DNA of 64,000 nt from UBA1724 sp051884615 (GCA_051884615.1 JBJEVT010000015.1:1-64000), one strand, 5' to 3'. Shown: positions 32,797 through 43,433, numbered from the stretch's first letter. The notes: generated by a model not told the origin, from the sequence alone. Numbers and translations: made by a program.

Positions 32797-33699
32797 ATGG
32801 CTGGCGACGTCCCATCCATCCCCTTTCCCCCGGTGGAGTCCTACGGCAGGGAACAGGCTTGCCGCGCCCTGCCGGTCTACGGCGCGGAGAGCCACAAATA
32901 CAGCCATGGCGCCCTGGTGGTGGCGGGCGGCTCCCGCCGGTATTCCGGCGCCCCTGTCCTGGCGGGGACTTCCGCTCTGCGCGCCGGCGCCGGCGTGGTG
33001 GTGGTGTGCGTTCCTTCCTCCACGGAGATTTTCTGCCAGGTGCCCATGGCGCTGATTCTCCATCGCCTTCCCGAGGAGCCCTCCCGGGGCGTCTTCTCCG
33101 GCAATTCCCTGGAGGCGTGGGGGCGGGAAATCCGTCGTGCCACCGCCCTGGTGCTTGGGCCGGGCATGGACAATCATCCCGCCCTGGATTCCTTCCTGGC
33201 GGAGGCGCTGGCCTCCCCCCTTCCCAAGGTGGTGGATGCGGATGCGTTGAACCGCCTGGCCGCCGCGCCCTTCCTTCTGCCCGCTCCGGAGGTCTGCCGC
33301 CGGATGGTGCTCACGCCCCACGAGGGGGAGGCAGCCCGCCTGGAGAAGGCCTTTGGCCTCTCTTCCCGGGGAAGCCGGGAGAGCCGTGCCATGGCGCTGG
33401 CGCGCCGGACGGGGTGCGTGGTGCTCTGGAAGGGGGCGGGCACTCTGGTGGCCGATCCCGCGGAGCCTCGCCTGACCATGAATGTCTCGGGAAATCCCCG
33501 CCTGGCCACCGCCGGCTCCGGGGATGTGCTCTCCGGCGTGATTGGCGCCCTGATGGCCCAGGGCCTTCCCTCCGGGGACGCCGCCCGCCTGGGCGCCTTC
33601 CTCCATGGATTGGCTGCCGACCAGAATCCCCCCATGCTTGCCGATGAAATGCCCGCCGCCGTGGCGCGTGCCATGGTCTCCCTGAACGACGCCTCATAA
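32797..33699 (+). CDS. nnrD: ADP-dependent NAD(P)H-hydrate dehydratase
   Basis: 300-aa C-terminal YjeF-type kinase-fold enzyme that repairs hydrated NAD(P)H. Signature blocks are ALVVAGGSRRYSGAPVLA, ALRAGAGVVVV, MVLTPHEGEAARL and NPRLATAGSGDVLSGVIGA. The N-terminal epimerase (NnrE/YjeF_N) usually fused to it is absent here. It lies 10 bp after purD. Confidence 0.92.
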   Translation: MAGDVPSIPFPPVESYGREQACRALPVYGAESHKYSHGALVVAGGSRRYSGAPVLAGTSALRAGAGVVVVCVPSSTEIFCQVPMALILHRLPEEPSRGVFSGNSLEAWGREIRRATALVLGPGMDNHPALDSFLAEALASPLPKVVDADALNRLAAAPFLLPAPEVCRRMVLTPHEGEAARLEKAFGLSSRGSRESRAMALARRTGCVVLWKGAGTLVADPAEPRLTMNVSGNPRLATAGSGDVLSGVIGALMAQGLPSGDAARLGAFLHGLAADQNPPMLADEMPAAVARAMVSLNDAS

Positions 33700-33906
33700 G
33701 GCCCTTTTCCCGGGGTGGCGGGGCGGCGCTCCGCCCATGCCTTCATCCCCGAAAAAAACATCCCTTCAGGCTATATTGAGAGACCGTACCAGTCAATTCC
33801 CCACTCCCCCTCGGGAGGAGGTTTTTCCTCTCTGACTTTTCTCCTGAAACGCATCCCGGGGACGCCGCCCCAAAAGCCCTCCTCGCCCAAGATACTGCTC
33901 ACTGCC

Positions 33907-34317
33907 ATGAAAAATCTCCTTTCTCTCCTCGCCCTGTCCGTCGTCGCCACCATGGTCCTCGCCTCCTGCATCCAGGTGCAGCCCGCCCCCGCCTCCGGCA
34001 GCCTGGTCGCCAACGAACGCTATGGCCGCATCAGCGGCGTCTACTCCGCCAGCCTGGGCTGCAATATCCTGGACGCCGACAAGGCCGTGCGTGCCGCCGC
34101 CAAAACCCTGATTCTGCGACAGCTCTCCCGGGACAACCAGACCAGCTTCATCTCCTATGAATACAAGGATGTCTACGACGCCCGCATCTCCGTGGTGCTG
34201 AAACTGGACGCCCAGGAGCAGGTGACCGTGGACATCAAGTTCTCCAAGACCGGCGACCGGGAGTTCTCCCAGAAATTCCTCGCCGCCATCGAGGAACAGC
34301 TCCGCGCCCAGGAGTAG
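33907..34317 (+). CDS. Small lipoprotein of unknown function
   Basis: 136-aa lipoprotein with lipobox VLASC (Cys at about 21). The mature part has a mixed alpha/beta pattern: SGVYSASLGCNILDADKAVR, then KTLILRQLSRDN, ISYEYKDVYDARISVVLKLD and VTVDIKF. This resembles the shape of the DUF3568 family, which is found in several Gram-negative groups; homology is not proven. A possible -10 (TATATT, 33772-33777) lies upstream. Confidence 0.75.
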   Translation: MKNLLSLLALSVVATMVLASCIQVQPAPASGSLVANERYGRISGVYSASLGCNILDADKAVRAAAKTLILRQLSRDNQTSFISYEYKDVYDARISVVLKLDAQEQVTVDIKFSKTGDREFSQKFLAAIEEQLRAQE

Positions 34318-34501
34318 GGAAACGCCGCCCCGGACGAAGTGCCCGGGACGCACGGCACGGAAAATCAGGGGACGAAAGTCCTCTTCGCCTTTCCCCGGGG
34401 AGCGACACGGACGGGACTGTCACACCGCCGTTCATGCCCGTCCACCGGGAGGTTCTCCTCCCCAAAAAGGGGAAGAATCATGAAAAATTTGTTTTCCTCC
34501 C

Positions 34502-34529
34502 TTGATTTTCCCCAAAAAGTACCTAATAA
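34502..34529 (+). promoter_or_regulatory. Promoter of pseudopilin-like gene 1
   Basis: TTGATT (34502-34507), 16-bp spacer, TAATAA (34524-34529), 57 bp before the ATG, in an A/T-rich pocket. Confidence 0.5.
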
Positions 34530-34585
34530 TTTCCTTGTGCCTTTCTCGTTGGTTCCCTAGGTTTCCCCCCATTCTTCGCAACGCC

Positions 34586-35446
<861 letters not shown>

Positions 35447-35479
35447 TCCCTTTCCGGGACAATCCTGAACCCCAATCCC

Positions 35480-35515
35480 AAGGCGGGAGGGAAGATTCTC
35501 TTCCTCCCGCCTTTT
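35480..35515 (+). terminator. Terminator of pseudopilin-like gene 1
   Basis: 11-bp perfect stem AAGGCGGGAGG/CCTCCCGCCTT, 12-nt loop, then TTTT. Confidence 0.85.
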
Positions 35516-35570
35516 CTGTGTCTGCCCACAAACACGGGAGACACGGAGGGGAAACACGGAGGACACGGAA

Positions 35571-35968
35571 GGCCCGGCAAGCCGGGCACACAGAGACCAC
35601 GGAGGGCGTTCCGTGCTCCCCGCATGTCCCGCCTTGGGAGAATCCCCCCCGCTTGCGGGGGGAAGGGGGGCAATCCTCCTGAACCCCGGCAGGGGTGGGA
35701 GGATCGCTAGACGGGGGTGAAGGGAGGCCCAAAGGGCCGACCGGAACCCCCGGCACGGAGATTGAAACACGGAGACCACGGGAGGCCCGGCAAGCCGGGC
35801 TCACGGAGGACACGGAGGGCGTTCCGTGCTCCCCGCACGTCCCGCCTTGGGAGAATCCCCCCCGCTTGCGGGGGGAAGGGGGGCAATCCTCCTGAACCCC
35901 GGCAGGGGTGGGAGGATCGCTAGACGGGGGTGAAGGGAGGCCCAAAGGGCCGACCGGAACCCCCGGCA
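35571..35968. repeat. Two 213-bp-spaced direct repeats
   Basis: Two nearly identical copies (35571-35755 and 35784-35968). Each holds a GGCCCGGCAAGCCGGG hairpin, GGGCGTTCCGTGCTCCCCGC, the perfect palindrome CCCCCCGCTTGCGGGGGG, and CCCCGGCAGGGGTGGGAGGA followed by a CTAGACGGGGGTGAAG and AACCCCCGG block. CACGGAG units join the copies. There is no conserved frame, so it is non-coding. Confidence 0.92.
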
Positions 35969-35989
35969 GGGACAAAATAGGAATCCGAA

Positions 35990-36077
35990 CCCCGTAGGGG
36001 TGGCAGGCCTGAATCGACGGGGGTGAAGCGTCAGCGCAACCCCCGGAATCTGATACGCTGCCGCTTTCACACAGACC
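35990..36077. repeat. Partial third copy of the 35.6-kb repeat
   Basis: CCCGTAGGGGTGGCAGG and a GACGGGGGTGAAGCG plus AACCCCCGG block match the end of the 213-bp repeat with changes. CCGCTTTCACACAGACCACA follows, resembling the CACAGAG tails of the other repeat family. It directly precedes the 3' end of the NSS transporter gene. Confidence 0.7.
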
Positions 36078-36107
36078 ACACAGATGGCTCTTTTGGGGGG
36101 GCAGGAG

Positions 36108-37475
36108 TTATTGGCAGTATCCCATGAGCATAATGAGGAGAATCAGGGCGGGGAGAACGTACTTCCAATAGGTTATGAGGATGCGGGGGATATGCCAGGA
36201 TTGTCCTGCCTCCAGTTCTGCCAAGAAGTTTTTTTCGCCCCATCCGATGGGGGTGGCGCAGAAGAGGATGAAGGAGATGCCTCCCAGGGGGAGGAGATTT
36301 TGGCTGACGATGAAGTCCTCCAGATCCAGGATGGTGGTATTGGGGCCCAGGGGCTGGATATGGCTCCAGGGGCCGAATCCCAGGACGCAGGGGAGGGAGA
36401 GGAGGATGACCAGAAGGGTGACTACCAGGGCGGAGCAGGGGCGGTTCATCCATTTGGCGTCCATGGGGAAGGCGATGAGATTTTCGAAGACCGCGATGAC
36501 GGTGGTGAGGGCGGCCATAGCCAGGAAGGCGAAGAACATGGTTCCCCAGAAGTCTCCTGCCGGCAATTGGGCGAAGATGTTGGGGAGGGAGATGAAGACC
36601 AGGGAGGGGCCGGCGGAGACGTCAATGCCTTGACTGGCGCAGACGGGGAAGATGATGAATCCGGCGGCCAAAGCCACCAGGGTGTCCAGGGCGATGATGC
36701 AGAGGCACTCCCGGGTCATGGAGACCTTCCAGTCCAGGTAGCTGCCGAAGATTTCCATGGAGCCAATGCCTACGGAGAGGGTGAAAAAGGCCTGTCCCAT
36801 GGCGGCGAAGACGGTTTCCAAGGGCTTTTGGGCAAAGTGCTCCCAGTTGGGCAGCAAATAGAAGCGCAATCCCTCCATGGCATTGGGGAGGGAGAGAGCG
36901 TAGCCTGCCAGCACCAGCATTAGGAGCAGGAGCACCACCATCAGCACCTTGACCACCGATTCCACACCTTTCTTCACGCCGATGGCGCACACCAGACCGC
37001 CCACCAGGCAGGCCACCACCATGGCCGTCACCGCCTGGCGGGGATCCGCTACAATGCCTTGGAAAAGCTGGGCGAAGTCCTCCGGCGTGGCACAATGTTG
37101 GAAATCCTGGGAGATATATCCCTTGGTGTAGAGAAGGAGCCAACCCGTGACGTTGGTGTAATACATCATCAGGATAAGGCATCCCGAAAGAAGGACTCCT
37201 CCCAGAATGGCCCATAGGGTCTTGTTCCTGTGGGCCAGGCTGTGGAAGGCGTGGACGATGTTGGCCCGGCTTCCCCGACCTACCGTCATCTCCGTCAGCA
37301 GGATGGGGAAGGCCAGAAGCGCCAGGAAGAAAAGGTAGAGGAGAACGAAGATGCTCCCCCCGTATTTGCCCACGATGAAGGGGAAGCGCCACACGTTGCC
37401 CAGGCCGATGGCGCAGCCAGCGGAAAGGAGAATGAAGCCAAGGCGGGAAGCGAGGGTTTCTCTGTTGGGATGCAT
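36108..37475 (-). CDS. Sodium-dependent transporter, NSS family
   Basis: 455-aa membrane protein with about 12 hydrophobic segments. TM1 is SAGCAIGLGNVWRFPFIVG, the sodium- and substrate-binding signature of neurotransmitter:sodium symporters. TM6 region MGQAFFTLSVGIGSMEIFGSY and the following loop also fit. It probably imports an amino acid or amine with Na+. Last gene of a four-gene minus-strand unit, 28 bp after the DUF4838 gene. Confidence 0.92.
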   Translation of the reverse strand: MHPNRETLASRLGFILLSAGCAIGLGNVWRFPFIVGKYGGSIFVLLYLFFLALLAFPILLTEMTVGRGSRANIVHAFHSLAHRNKTLWAILGGVLLSGCLILMMYYTNVTGWLLLYTKGYISQDFQHCATPEDFAQLFQGIVADPRQAVTAMVVACLVGGLVCAIGVKKGVESVVKVLMVVLLLLMLVLAGYALSLPNAMEGLRFYLLPNWEHFAQKPLETVFAAMGQAFFTLSVGIGSMEIFGSYLDWKVSMTRECLCIIALDTLVALAAGFIIFPVCASQGIDVSAGPSLVFISLPNIFAQLPAGDFWGTMFFAFLAMAALTTVIAVFENLIAFPMDAKWMNRPCSALVVTLLVILLSLPCVLGFGPWSHIQPLGPNTTILDLEDFIVSQNLLPLGGISFILFCATPIGWGEKNFLAELEAGQSWHIPRILITYWKYVLPALILLIMLMGYCQ

Positions 37476-37503
37476 GATGTTTTTATAAGTGATTTATTAT
37501 CAA

Positions 37504-39846
37504 TTAGTTATGATTCTTTATGAGCAACTTCCCGAAGGCGGTGGGCACGCGGTACAGATTGGTGTAGGTGGGGAAGAGTCCGTATTGCTGGTAGCGTTCG
37601 GGGCCGATTTTCCGATTCCGGTAGAGATTGAAGAGGAAATCGCAACGTTCCGGATTTTCCAGCCCTAGGTCTCCCCAGGGGATGCGCACCTGCACCAGCC
37701 ATTGGCCTGGGGTTACCTCCCATTGGTAGTCCAGGGTGGGGTCCCAGGAGAGGTCGTCCTTTCCACCGTCCTTTCCCTGCCAGGTTCCGTCATAGACATC
37801 GCCGCTGGGAGAGAGGATAAGGTGGTATCCCCGGTCTCCCTCTGGGGAGGAGAGGAGGAGTTCCACGGTGTCGTCCTTCCAGATCTGGGGATGGTCGTGG
37901 TGTTTTTTCGGGGCGTCGGGAAGGGTTCCTTCCGGCTCCTGGCAGAGGACGGTGAAACACAGTCCCCGGGGATCTGCGGCCACCTGCACCTGGGTGGAGA
38001 GCTCTCCCGGGGTGCCATCGGTGAAGACCATCTCCCGTGGGATGACCTCCTCCCAGAGACGCTTCTCCAGGGGAAGGGGGTGGGAGAAGAGAGTGGCCTC
38101 CTGGAGAGGACGCTTCTGGAGTTTCAGGAAGGCCTCCATGGAGGGGACGAACTCCGCCTGGATCATCTCCACCCGCTGCCGGTATCGGCTCTTTTCCGGG
38201 GTGGCTTCCCGGGCCTTCTCCAGCAAGGCGCAGAGGGCGATGGCCGACTCCGGATCATACTGGTAGAAGGGGTGGATGGCGGGACGCTCCATGGTGAGGG
38301 TCTCCACCGTGGTCCAGAAATCCTTCATGGGCTGGCAGGCCGGGCCATAGAAGCGGAGGTAGTAGTCTTCCAGGAGTTCCCGCACATCCAAGCTGGGGTT
38401 CCAGAGGAGTTTAGAGGAAAGGTAGGCGGTGAGGTGATTCAGGGCGGGATAGCGGAAATGGTACTGCCACCGGATTTCCGCCGCTTCTTCTCCATCGAAG
38501 GATTCCGATTCCAGGAACTCTCCCAAGACGCCCAGCTTTTGGTTCTCCCGGATGTCCTCCGCCAGAATCTGGGGATAGAAGCGGGGGAATCCCCGCCAGG
38601 GACGCCAGTAGTTCAGGTGGGGATAGGTCCAAAGGTAGACTCCCCCCGTCTTGGCACTCCACTTTTCCACGGCATTCCGAATCAGGGCCTTGCCTTCCGG
38701 GGTGCGCTCCTGCTGTCTCTGGTAGCAGATCATCACCACCAAATTGGGGGCCAGTTCCTCCAGACAATCCGGCACCTCCCGGTAATGGGAGTAGGCGAAG
38801 CAGCCAATGCGCTTGCCCGGCATGCGCTTTGCCAGTGCCCGGGCCACCTTGTCCGCAAATCCCCAGATGTAGTTGGAGAATTTTCCCGTCTCTCCCAGAT
38901 GGGGGGAGAGCTGAGCCTGGCAATCGGCGCATTGGCAGATCTGCTCCAGGCAGTCGTTGGGGCACAGGGGGAAGATGTCCAGTCCCGGATGCTCTTGAAA
39001 ATATTGGCAGGCCAGCTCCACCCAGGCCTCCACTTGTCCGGGGGCGGAGAGACACAGATTGCCTCCTCCCATGGTGGAGAGATTGGTGGTGTCCCGCTGG
39101 CCGTGGATCCAGGCGAAGTATTCCGGGTGTTCCTCACTTTGAGGTAGCATCATCCAATAGGAGTGGCCGATGACCACGGGGGCGGGGGCGCCATAGCCGA
39201 TGCGCCGATACCACAAGGCGTCCCGGGGGGAGTTGAAAAAGTTGCCAAGCCAGGCATACCGATAGGGGAAGGCGGGCGCCACAGTGCGCTCTCCCTCCTC
39301 CAGACGAATTTCCTCCAAGACCGGAATCTCCGTTCCCACCTTGCCCGGCATGTACCAGCGGAAGCCCAGGGTCTCCAACAACTGGTGGACCCCATGCCAG
39401 GTGCCCATGTCCCCAAAGGCGCAAAGGCGCAATTCGGAGTTCCAGGCCTCCACCGCCCGGAAGGGATGGAAGTCGGTGGTGGTGTCCCCTCCCTGGCCAT
39501 CCCGTCCTGCCAGACGGACCCGCCCGTCCTCCGTCAGGCGGAACCAATAGGCGTCGTGGGGCAGGGTATGGAGGGCAGGTGCCTCCACCCCTTGGCACGC
39601 CACCGGCCCAATGAGGAAGGCAGGCCCCTCTTCCGGCGCTTGGGAGGAGACCTTCCAATCCTCCCCGGTGGCCAGGGTAAGCCACTTGGACAGGGCGTCG
39701 GCGGCCTGCCGGGCGGGCTCGGGGGAATCCGGGGTCACCACAATGGGAAGAGGCGGTTCTCCCTGATGCCAGAGAAGGAGGTCCCGTGCGGCAAGGGGCA
39801 GGAGGGCGGACAGCAGGGCCGCCAGGAGGAGGGGGAGTTTGGGCAT
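37504..39846 (-). CDS. DUF4838 protein with CBM9-like C-terminal domain
   Basis: 780-aa secreted protein. The signal peptide MPKLPLLLAALLSALLPLAA begins it. The N-terminal part (about 25-140) resembles the alpha-glucuronidase-type N-domain, and the middle (about 150-540) is the DUF4838 TIM-barrel-like region with SLWVHGQ-type WIHGQRDTTN, FPLCPNDCLEQICQCADCQ and VYLWTYPHLNYWRPW. The C-terminal 190 residues look like a CBM9/DOMON beta-sandwich (DDTVELLLSSPEGDRGYHL). It probably binds or cleaves a polysaccharide. Its start lies 19 bp after the serine hydrolase gene. Confidence 0.85.
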   Translation of the reverse strand: MPKLPLLLAALLSALLPLAARDLLLWHQGEPPLPIVVTPDSPEPARQAADALSKWLTLATGEDWKVSSQAPEEGPAFLIGPVACQGVEAPALHTLPHDAYWFRLTEDGRVRLAGRDGQGGDTTTDFHPFRAVEAWNSELRLCAFGDMGTWHGVHQLLETLGFRWYMPGKVGTEIPVLEEIRLEEGERTVAPAFPYRYAWLGNFFNSPRDALWYRRIGYGAPAPVVIGHSYWMMLPQSEEHPEYFAWIHGQRDTTNLSTMGGGNLCLSAPGQVEAWVELACQYFQEHPGLDIFPLCPNDCLEQICQCADCQAQLSPHLGETGKFSNYIWGFADKVARALAKRMPGKRIGCFAYSHYREVPDCLEELAPNLVVMICYQRQQERTPEGKALIRNAVEKWSAKTGGVYLWTYPHLNYWRPWRGFPRFYPQILAEDIRENQKLGVLGEFLESESFDGEEAAEIRWQYHFRYPALNHLTAYLSSKLLWNPSLDVRELLEDYYLRFYGPACQPMKDFWTTVETLTMERPAIHPFYQYDPESAIALCALLEKAREATPEKSRYRQRVEMIQAEFVPSMEAFLKLQKRPLQEATLFSHPLPLEKRLWEEVIPREMVFTDGTPGELSTQVQVAADPRGLCFTVLCQEPEGTLPDAPKKHHDHPQIWKDDTVELLLSSPEGDRGYHLILSPSGDVYDGTWQGKDGGKDDLSWDPTLDYQWEVTPGQWLVQVRIPWGDLGLENPERCDFLFNLYRNRKIGPERYQQYGLFPTYTNLYRVPTAFGKLLIKNHN

Positions 39847-39865
39847 GGTGGTGTGTGGGTGGCGA

Positions 39866-41320
39866 TTAGGGGAGACGGACGCCCTGGCATCGGGCATGCA
39901 TGTCCTCGGCCCCATAGAGGAACCAGAGATTGAAATCCCGGGTGATGTCCAGTCGGTCTTCCTGGAAGACCAGGCGGTATTTGGCCAGGGTGGGTTCGTT
40001 GAGGAAGGCCATGTGGAGGAGGAGGACGGAGGGGCTTTCCCAGGCGGCGGAGAGCGCCACCTCTCCTCCCAGGGGAGTGTGCACATCGTAGAGGCCCGGG
40101 GCCTGGCACCGGCTCCAGTCTCCGTAGCGGAACTCCAGGGGGAAGGAGCGCCCCTGGCGCAGGAGGGTGATTCTGCCCCCATTGGCCTGGAACTGGCAGG
40201 TCACTTCCTGGAATCCCAGGGGATTTTCCTCCAAGCGATAGCGTCCCCCGGGCACATCGCCATGGTAGCTTCCCTGAGGACGGGGGATTTCCAGGCGGGC
40301 CAGCCGCTCTGCCAAGGCCTGGCGGCCCTGGGGATCCGGAGGTAGGGGGGCGTTTTGGAGGGCGGGCAGGAACTCATCCCACAGGGCGATGAGGAGGCGC
40401 CCCATCTCCGCCATGCCGGAATGGGTGGTGACGGCCAGCTGGTAGTCCGGAATCACCAGGGAATACTGGCCGTAGGCCCCATCCCCCCGGAAGGCCCCGG
40501 GATGACTGCAACGCCAGAATTGATATCCATACCCGCAATCCCAGTCCCGCCGGCAGTTGGCGGCGTTTTCCGATTGGAAGGAAGTGGCTTCCCGGAGATA
40601 GTCGGCGGGAAGAATCTGCTTCCCCTCCCATTGCCCGCCAGAGGCCAACAGCTGGGTGAAACGGTTCAGTTCCTCCAGGGAAAGAAAGAGCCCCCAGCCC
40701 CCAAGGCAAATGCCCCGGGAACACTTCTGCCAATGGGGCGGACGAATCCCCAGGGGGGCGAAGAGACGGGGCTGGAGATACTCCGCCACGGTCTGCCCCG
40801 TGACTTTCTGAAGGACGGCGGAGAGCATGTAGGTGCCTCCGCTGTTGTAGACAAAACTCTGCCCTCCCGGGGTGACCATGGGCGCCTGGAGATACCGCTC
40901 CACCAGGGACTGCTCCGTGGGATGGAAAAGGAAGGGACCCAGATGGCAATTCTCCTGCCCCCCCCGCATGGTCAGCAAATTCCGAAGGGTGACCTGGCCC
41001 GCCAGGGGAGAGACGCCGGGCAGGGAAGCTTCCCGGGGAAAGAACTCCGCTAGGGTCTGATCCAGGCGCAGACGCCCCTCCTGGAGGGCAAAGCCCACGG
41101 CGCAGGAGACAAAGCTCTTGGAGAGGCTGAACAGATGGTGAGGCGTCCGGCCATCGTAGGGCTTCCAACTGGCTTGGAGGAGGATTTTGCCGTGTCGCTG
41201 GATGACCAGTCCATGGAGCTGGTCCATGGCATTCAATTGGTCAAGGAGATGGAGGAGGGCTTGGGAGGGGACGCCCTGTTCCTCGGGCAGGGCAAATGGG
41301 AGAGGCAGGGAGGGAATCAT
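39866..41320 (-). CDS. Serine hydrolase, beta-lactamase/DD-peptidase fold
   Basis: 484-aa class C beta-lactamase-like protein. The nucleophile SXXK is SLSK in LFSLSKSFVSCAVG (about residues 66-79). The second motif is YNSG in FVYNSGGTYMLSAVL. A C-terminal beta-rich extension (about 340-484) follows the catalytic domain. No clear signal peptide, so it may act in the cytoplasm on peptides or esters. The start overlaps the ABC ATPase stop by four bases, linking it to peptide uptake. Confidence 0.85.
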   Translation of the reverse strand: MIPSLPLPFALPEEQGVPSQALLHLLDQLNAMDQLHGLVIQRHGKILLQASWKPYDGRTPHHLFSLSKSFVSCAVGFALQEGRLRLDQTLAEFFPREASLPGVSPLAGQVTLRNLLTMRGGQENCHLGPFLFHPTEQSLVERYLQAPMVTPGGQSFVYNSGGTYMLSAVLQKVTGQTVAEYLQPRLFAPLGIRPPHWQKCSRGICLGGWGLFLSLEELNRFTQLLASGGQWEGKQILPADYLREATSFQSENAANCRRDWDCGYGYQFWRCSHPGAFRGDGAYGQYSLVIPDYQLAVTTHSGMAEMGRLLIALWDEFLPALQNAPLPPDPQGRQALAERLARLEIPRPQGSYHGDVPGGRYRLEENPLGFQEVTCQFQANGGRITLLRQGRSFPLEFRYGDWSRCQAPGLYDVHTPLGGEVALSAAWESPSVLLLHMAFLNEPTLAKYRLVFQEDRLDITRDFNLWFLYGAEDMHARCQGVRLP

Positions 41321-43341
41321 GGGAGAAGGGTGGGATGAAGACAGCGGCAACGATGGCCGGGGGAGATGGAGTGCCAGGGCGGGGGCTCTTGGGCGCATTC
41401 AGGGATGGCGCGGGGACACCGGGGATGGAAAGGACAACCCGGGGGCGGAGACAAAGGAGAGGGCACCTCCCCGGAGAGAGGCGCTCCCGGAGAGGTGGGG
41501 CGCAAGCCCCCTTGGGCATCCTCCTCCAGCCGGGGGGCGGCCGCCAGCAGGGCCTGGGTGTAGGGATGGGAGGGATGACGGAGGAGTTCCTCGGCAGGCC
41601 CCTCCTCCACAATGCGCCCCAGATACATCACGGCGACCCGATCCGCCAGGTAGCTGACCACGCTAAGGTCATGGGTGATGAAAAGGTAGGCGACCCCTAG
41701 CTCCTGCTGAATGTTCTTCAAAAGATTGAGAATCTGGGCCTGGACGGAGACATCCAGGGCACTGGTGCATTCGTCGCAGAGGATGAGCCGGGGTTCGGCG
41801 GCCAGAGCCCGGGCCAGGCCAATGCGCTGACGCTGCCCCCCAGAGAATTGGTGGGGATAGCGCAGCCGGTCTTCTGGAGAGAGTCCTACCTTCTGGAGGA
41901 GGGCCTCAATGCGCTGTTTCTGCTCCTCCCGGGAGGCCTGGGGATGGCGCATCTCCAAAGCCTCCGCCAGGCTTTCGCCAATCATCAGCCGGGGATCCAG
42001 AGAGGAGAAGGGATCCTGGAAAATCATCTGGGCGCAGCGACGCAGGGGGGGTAGACCCGATTCTGGCAACTGGGCGCAGGAAAGCTTCCCTTCCAAAAGA
42101 ATTTCTCCCTCCGTGGGCTTCAAGAGCCGAAGCAACGCCTTCCCCACAGTACTCTTGCCGCAGCCGGATTCCCCCACCAGGGCCAAGGTCTCCCCACTCC
42201 GTAACACCAAATCCACCCCGTCCACCGCCTTCAGCCAACGCCGAGGACGAAACACCCCCCCAGAGGAGACGGGAAACCATATGCGTAATTCCCGCGCTTC
42301 CAAAAGAATCTCCCCCGGCTCCCCCCTATGAGGAAGACGCCCGGAGGCAAGGGCGGGGGAAAGGGGCGTGCCCGCCCGATGGCAACGACATCCATGCCCC
42401 GGGGAGAGGGAAGCCCAGGAGGGCGGGGAATGGCGGCATTTCTCCGTGGCTAGGGGACACCGGGGGGCGAAGCGACAGCCGGCCAGCTGGCTCCAGTCCC
42501 GGGGCACCATGCCGGGAATGGTCTGCAGGGGGCAGGAACGCAACTCCCGACGGGGAAGGGACTGGAGGAGCATCCGGGTATAGGGATGGGCGGGGGAACG
42601 GAAAAGCTCCCGAGTCTCCCCTTCTTCCACCACCTGCCCGGCATACATGACCAAACACCGATCCGCCCCCTGGGCCGCCAAGGCCAGATTGTGGGTGATG
42701 AGCAACACGGAAGTTCCATGTCGTTTCTGCAATCGGGAGAGCAGGGCGATGATCTGCGCCTGGACCGTTACGTCCAGGGCAGTGGTGGGCTCGTCCGCCA
42801 CCAGCACTTCAGGCTCCCCTGCCAGAGCCATGGCAATGACCACCCGCTGGCGCAAACCGCCAGAAAGCTGGTGGGGATAGGCCTTCAGACGACTCTCGGG
42901 ATCGGAAATCTCCACTTCCTGCAAAAGCTCAAGGCATCGTTGTCGCAGAGCTTCCCCCTTCTTGTGAAAATGCGTCCGCAATACTTCCCCCAATTGCTCC
43001 CCAATGGTCATCACCGGATTCAGGGCGGTCATGGGCTCCTGGAAGACCATGGCCACCCGACGCCCCCGCAAAGACTGCCATTGGGATTCTTCCAAGGAAT
43101 AAAGCTCCTTCCCCTCCAACAGAGCGGAACCATGGGTCAGACGACCCGACGGACGGGGCACTAACCCCAATAGGGATAGGGCCGTGAGACTCTTCCCACA
43201 TCCACTTTCCCCTAATAACGCCACCATTTCCCCCGCCTTCAGGGAAAAGGATACCCCGTCCACGGCGGGCACAAGCCTCCTCCCCTGCTGGAAGGCAATC
43301 CCCAGGTTGCTTACGGTGATGCGTGTCTCTTCTCCGTCCAT
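41317..43341 (-). CDS. Fused oligopeptide/nickel ABC transporter ATPase (two nucleotide-binding domains)
   Basis: 674-aa protein with two complete ABC ATPase domains. The first has Walker A GESGCGKSLTA and signature LSGGLRQRV, the second Walker A GESGCGKSTVGKAL and signature FSGGQRQRIGLARAL. Each domain ends with the oligopeptide-family Cys cluster (CRFAPRCPLATEKC; CPFHPRCPRAIPEC). It is therefore a DppD-DppF-type fusion. No permease or binding-protein gene is adjacent, so it must pair with components elsewhere. First gene of the minus-strand unit in the repeat-bounded segment. Confidence 0.92.
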   Translation of the reverse strand: MDGEETRITVSNLGIAFQQGRRLVPAVDGVSFSLKAGEMVALLGESGCGKSLTALSLLGLVPRPSGRLTHGSALLEGKELYSLEESQWQSLRGRRVAMVFQEPMTALNPVMTIGEQLGEVLRTHFHKKGEALRQRCLELLQEVEISDPESRLKAYPHQLSGGLRQRVVIAMALAGEPEVLVADEPTTALDVTVQAQIIALLSRLQKRHGTSVLLITHNLALAAQGADRCLVMYAGQVVEEGETRELFRSPAHPYTRMLLQSLPRRELRSCPLQTIPGMVPRDWSQLAGCRFAPRCPLATEKCRHSPPSWASLSPGHGCRCHRAGTPLSPALASGRLPHRGEPGEILLEARELRIWFPVSSGGVFRPRRWLKAVDGVDLVLRSGETLALVGESGCGKSTVGKALLRLLKPTEGEILLEGKLSCAQLPESGLPPLRRCAQMIFQDPFSSLDPRLMIGESLAEALEMRHPQASREEQKQRIEALLQKVGLSPEDRLRYPHQFSGGQRQRIGLARALAAEPRLILCDECTSALDVSVQAQILNLLKNIQQELGVAYLFITHDLSVVSYLADRVAVMYLGRIVEEGPAEELLRHPSHPYTQALLAAAPRLEEDAQGGLRPTSPGAPLSGEVPSPLSPPPGCPFHPRCPRAIPECAQEPPPWHSISPGHRCRCLHPTLLP

Positions 43342-43433
43342 AGGTCGAATAACGTAACCCGGGTTTGAAGGACGTTGCCTGCTCACAGAGGGTTTTGAGG
43401 GAATTCCTTGCGGGAAAAACGAGAGAACGAAAT

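Noticed and set aside
35520..35975. Possible proteins in the 213-bp repeats
   Set aside because: The two copies are equal as DNA, but 213 bp of hairpin-rich sequence and the partial third copy show no shared protein or start signal.
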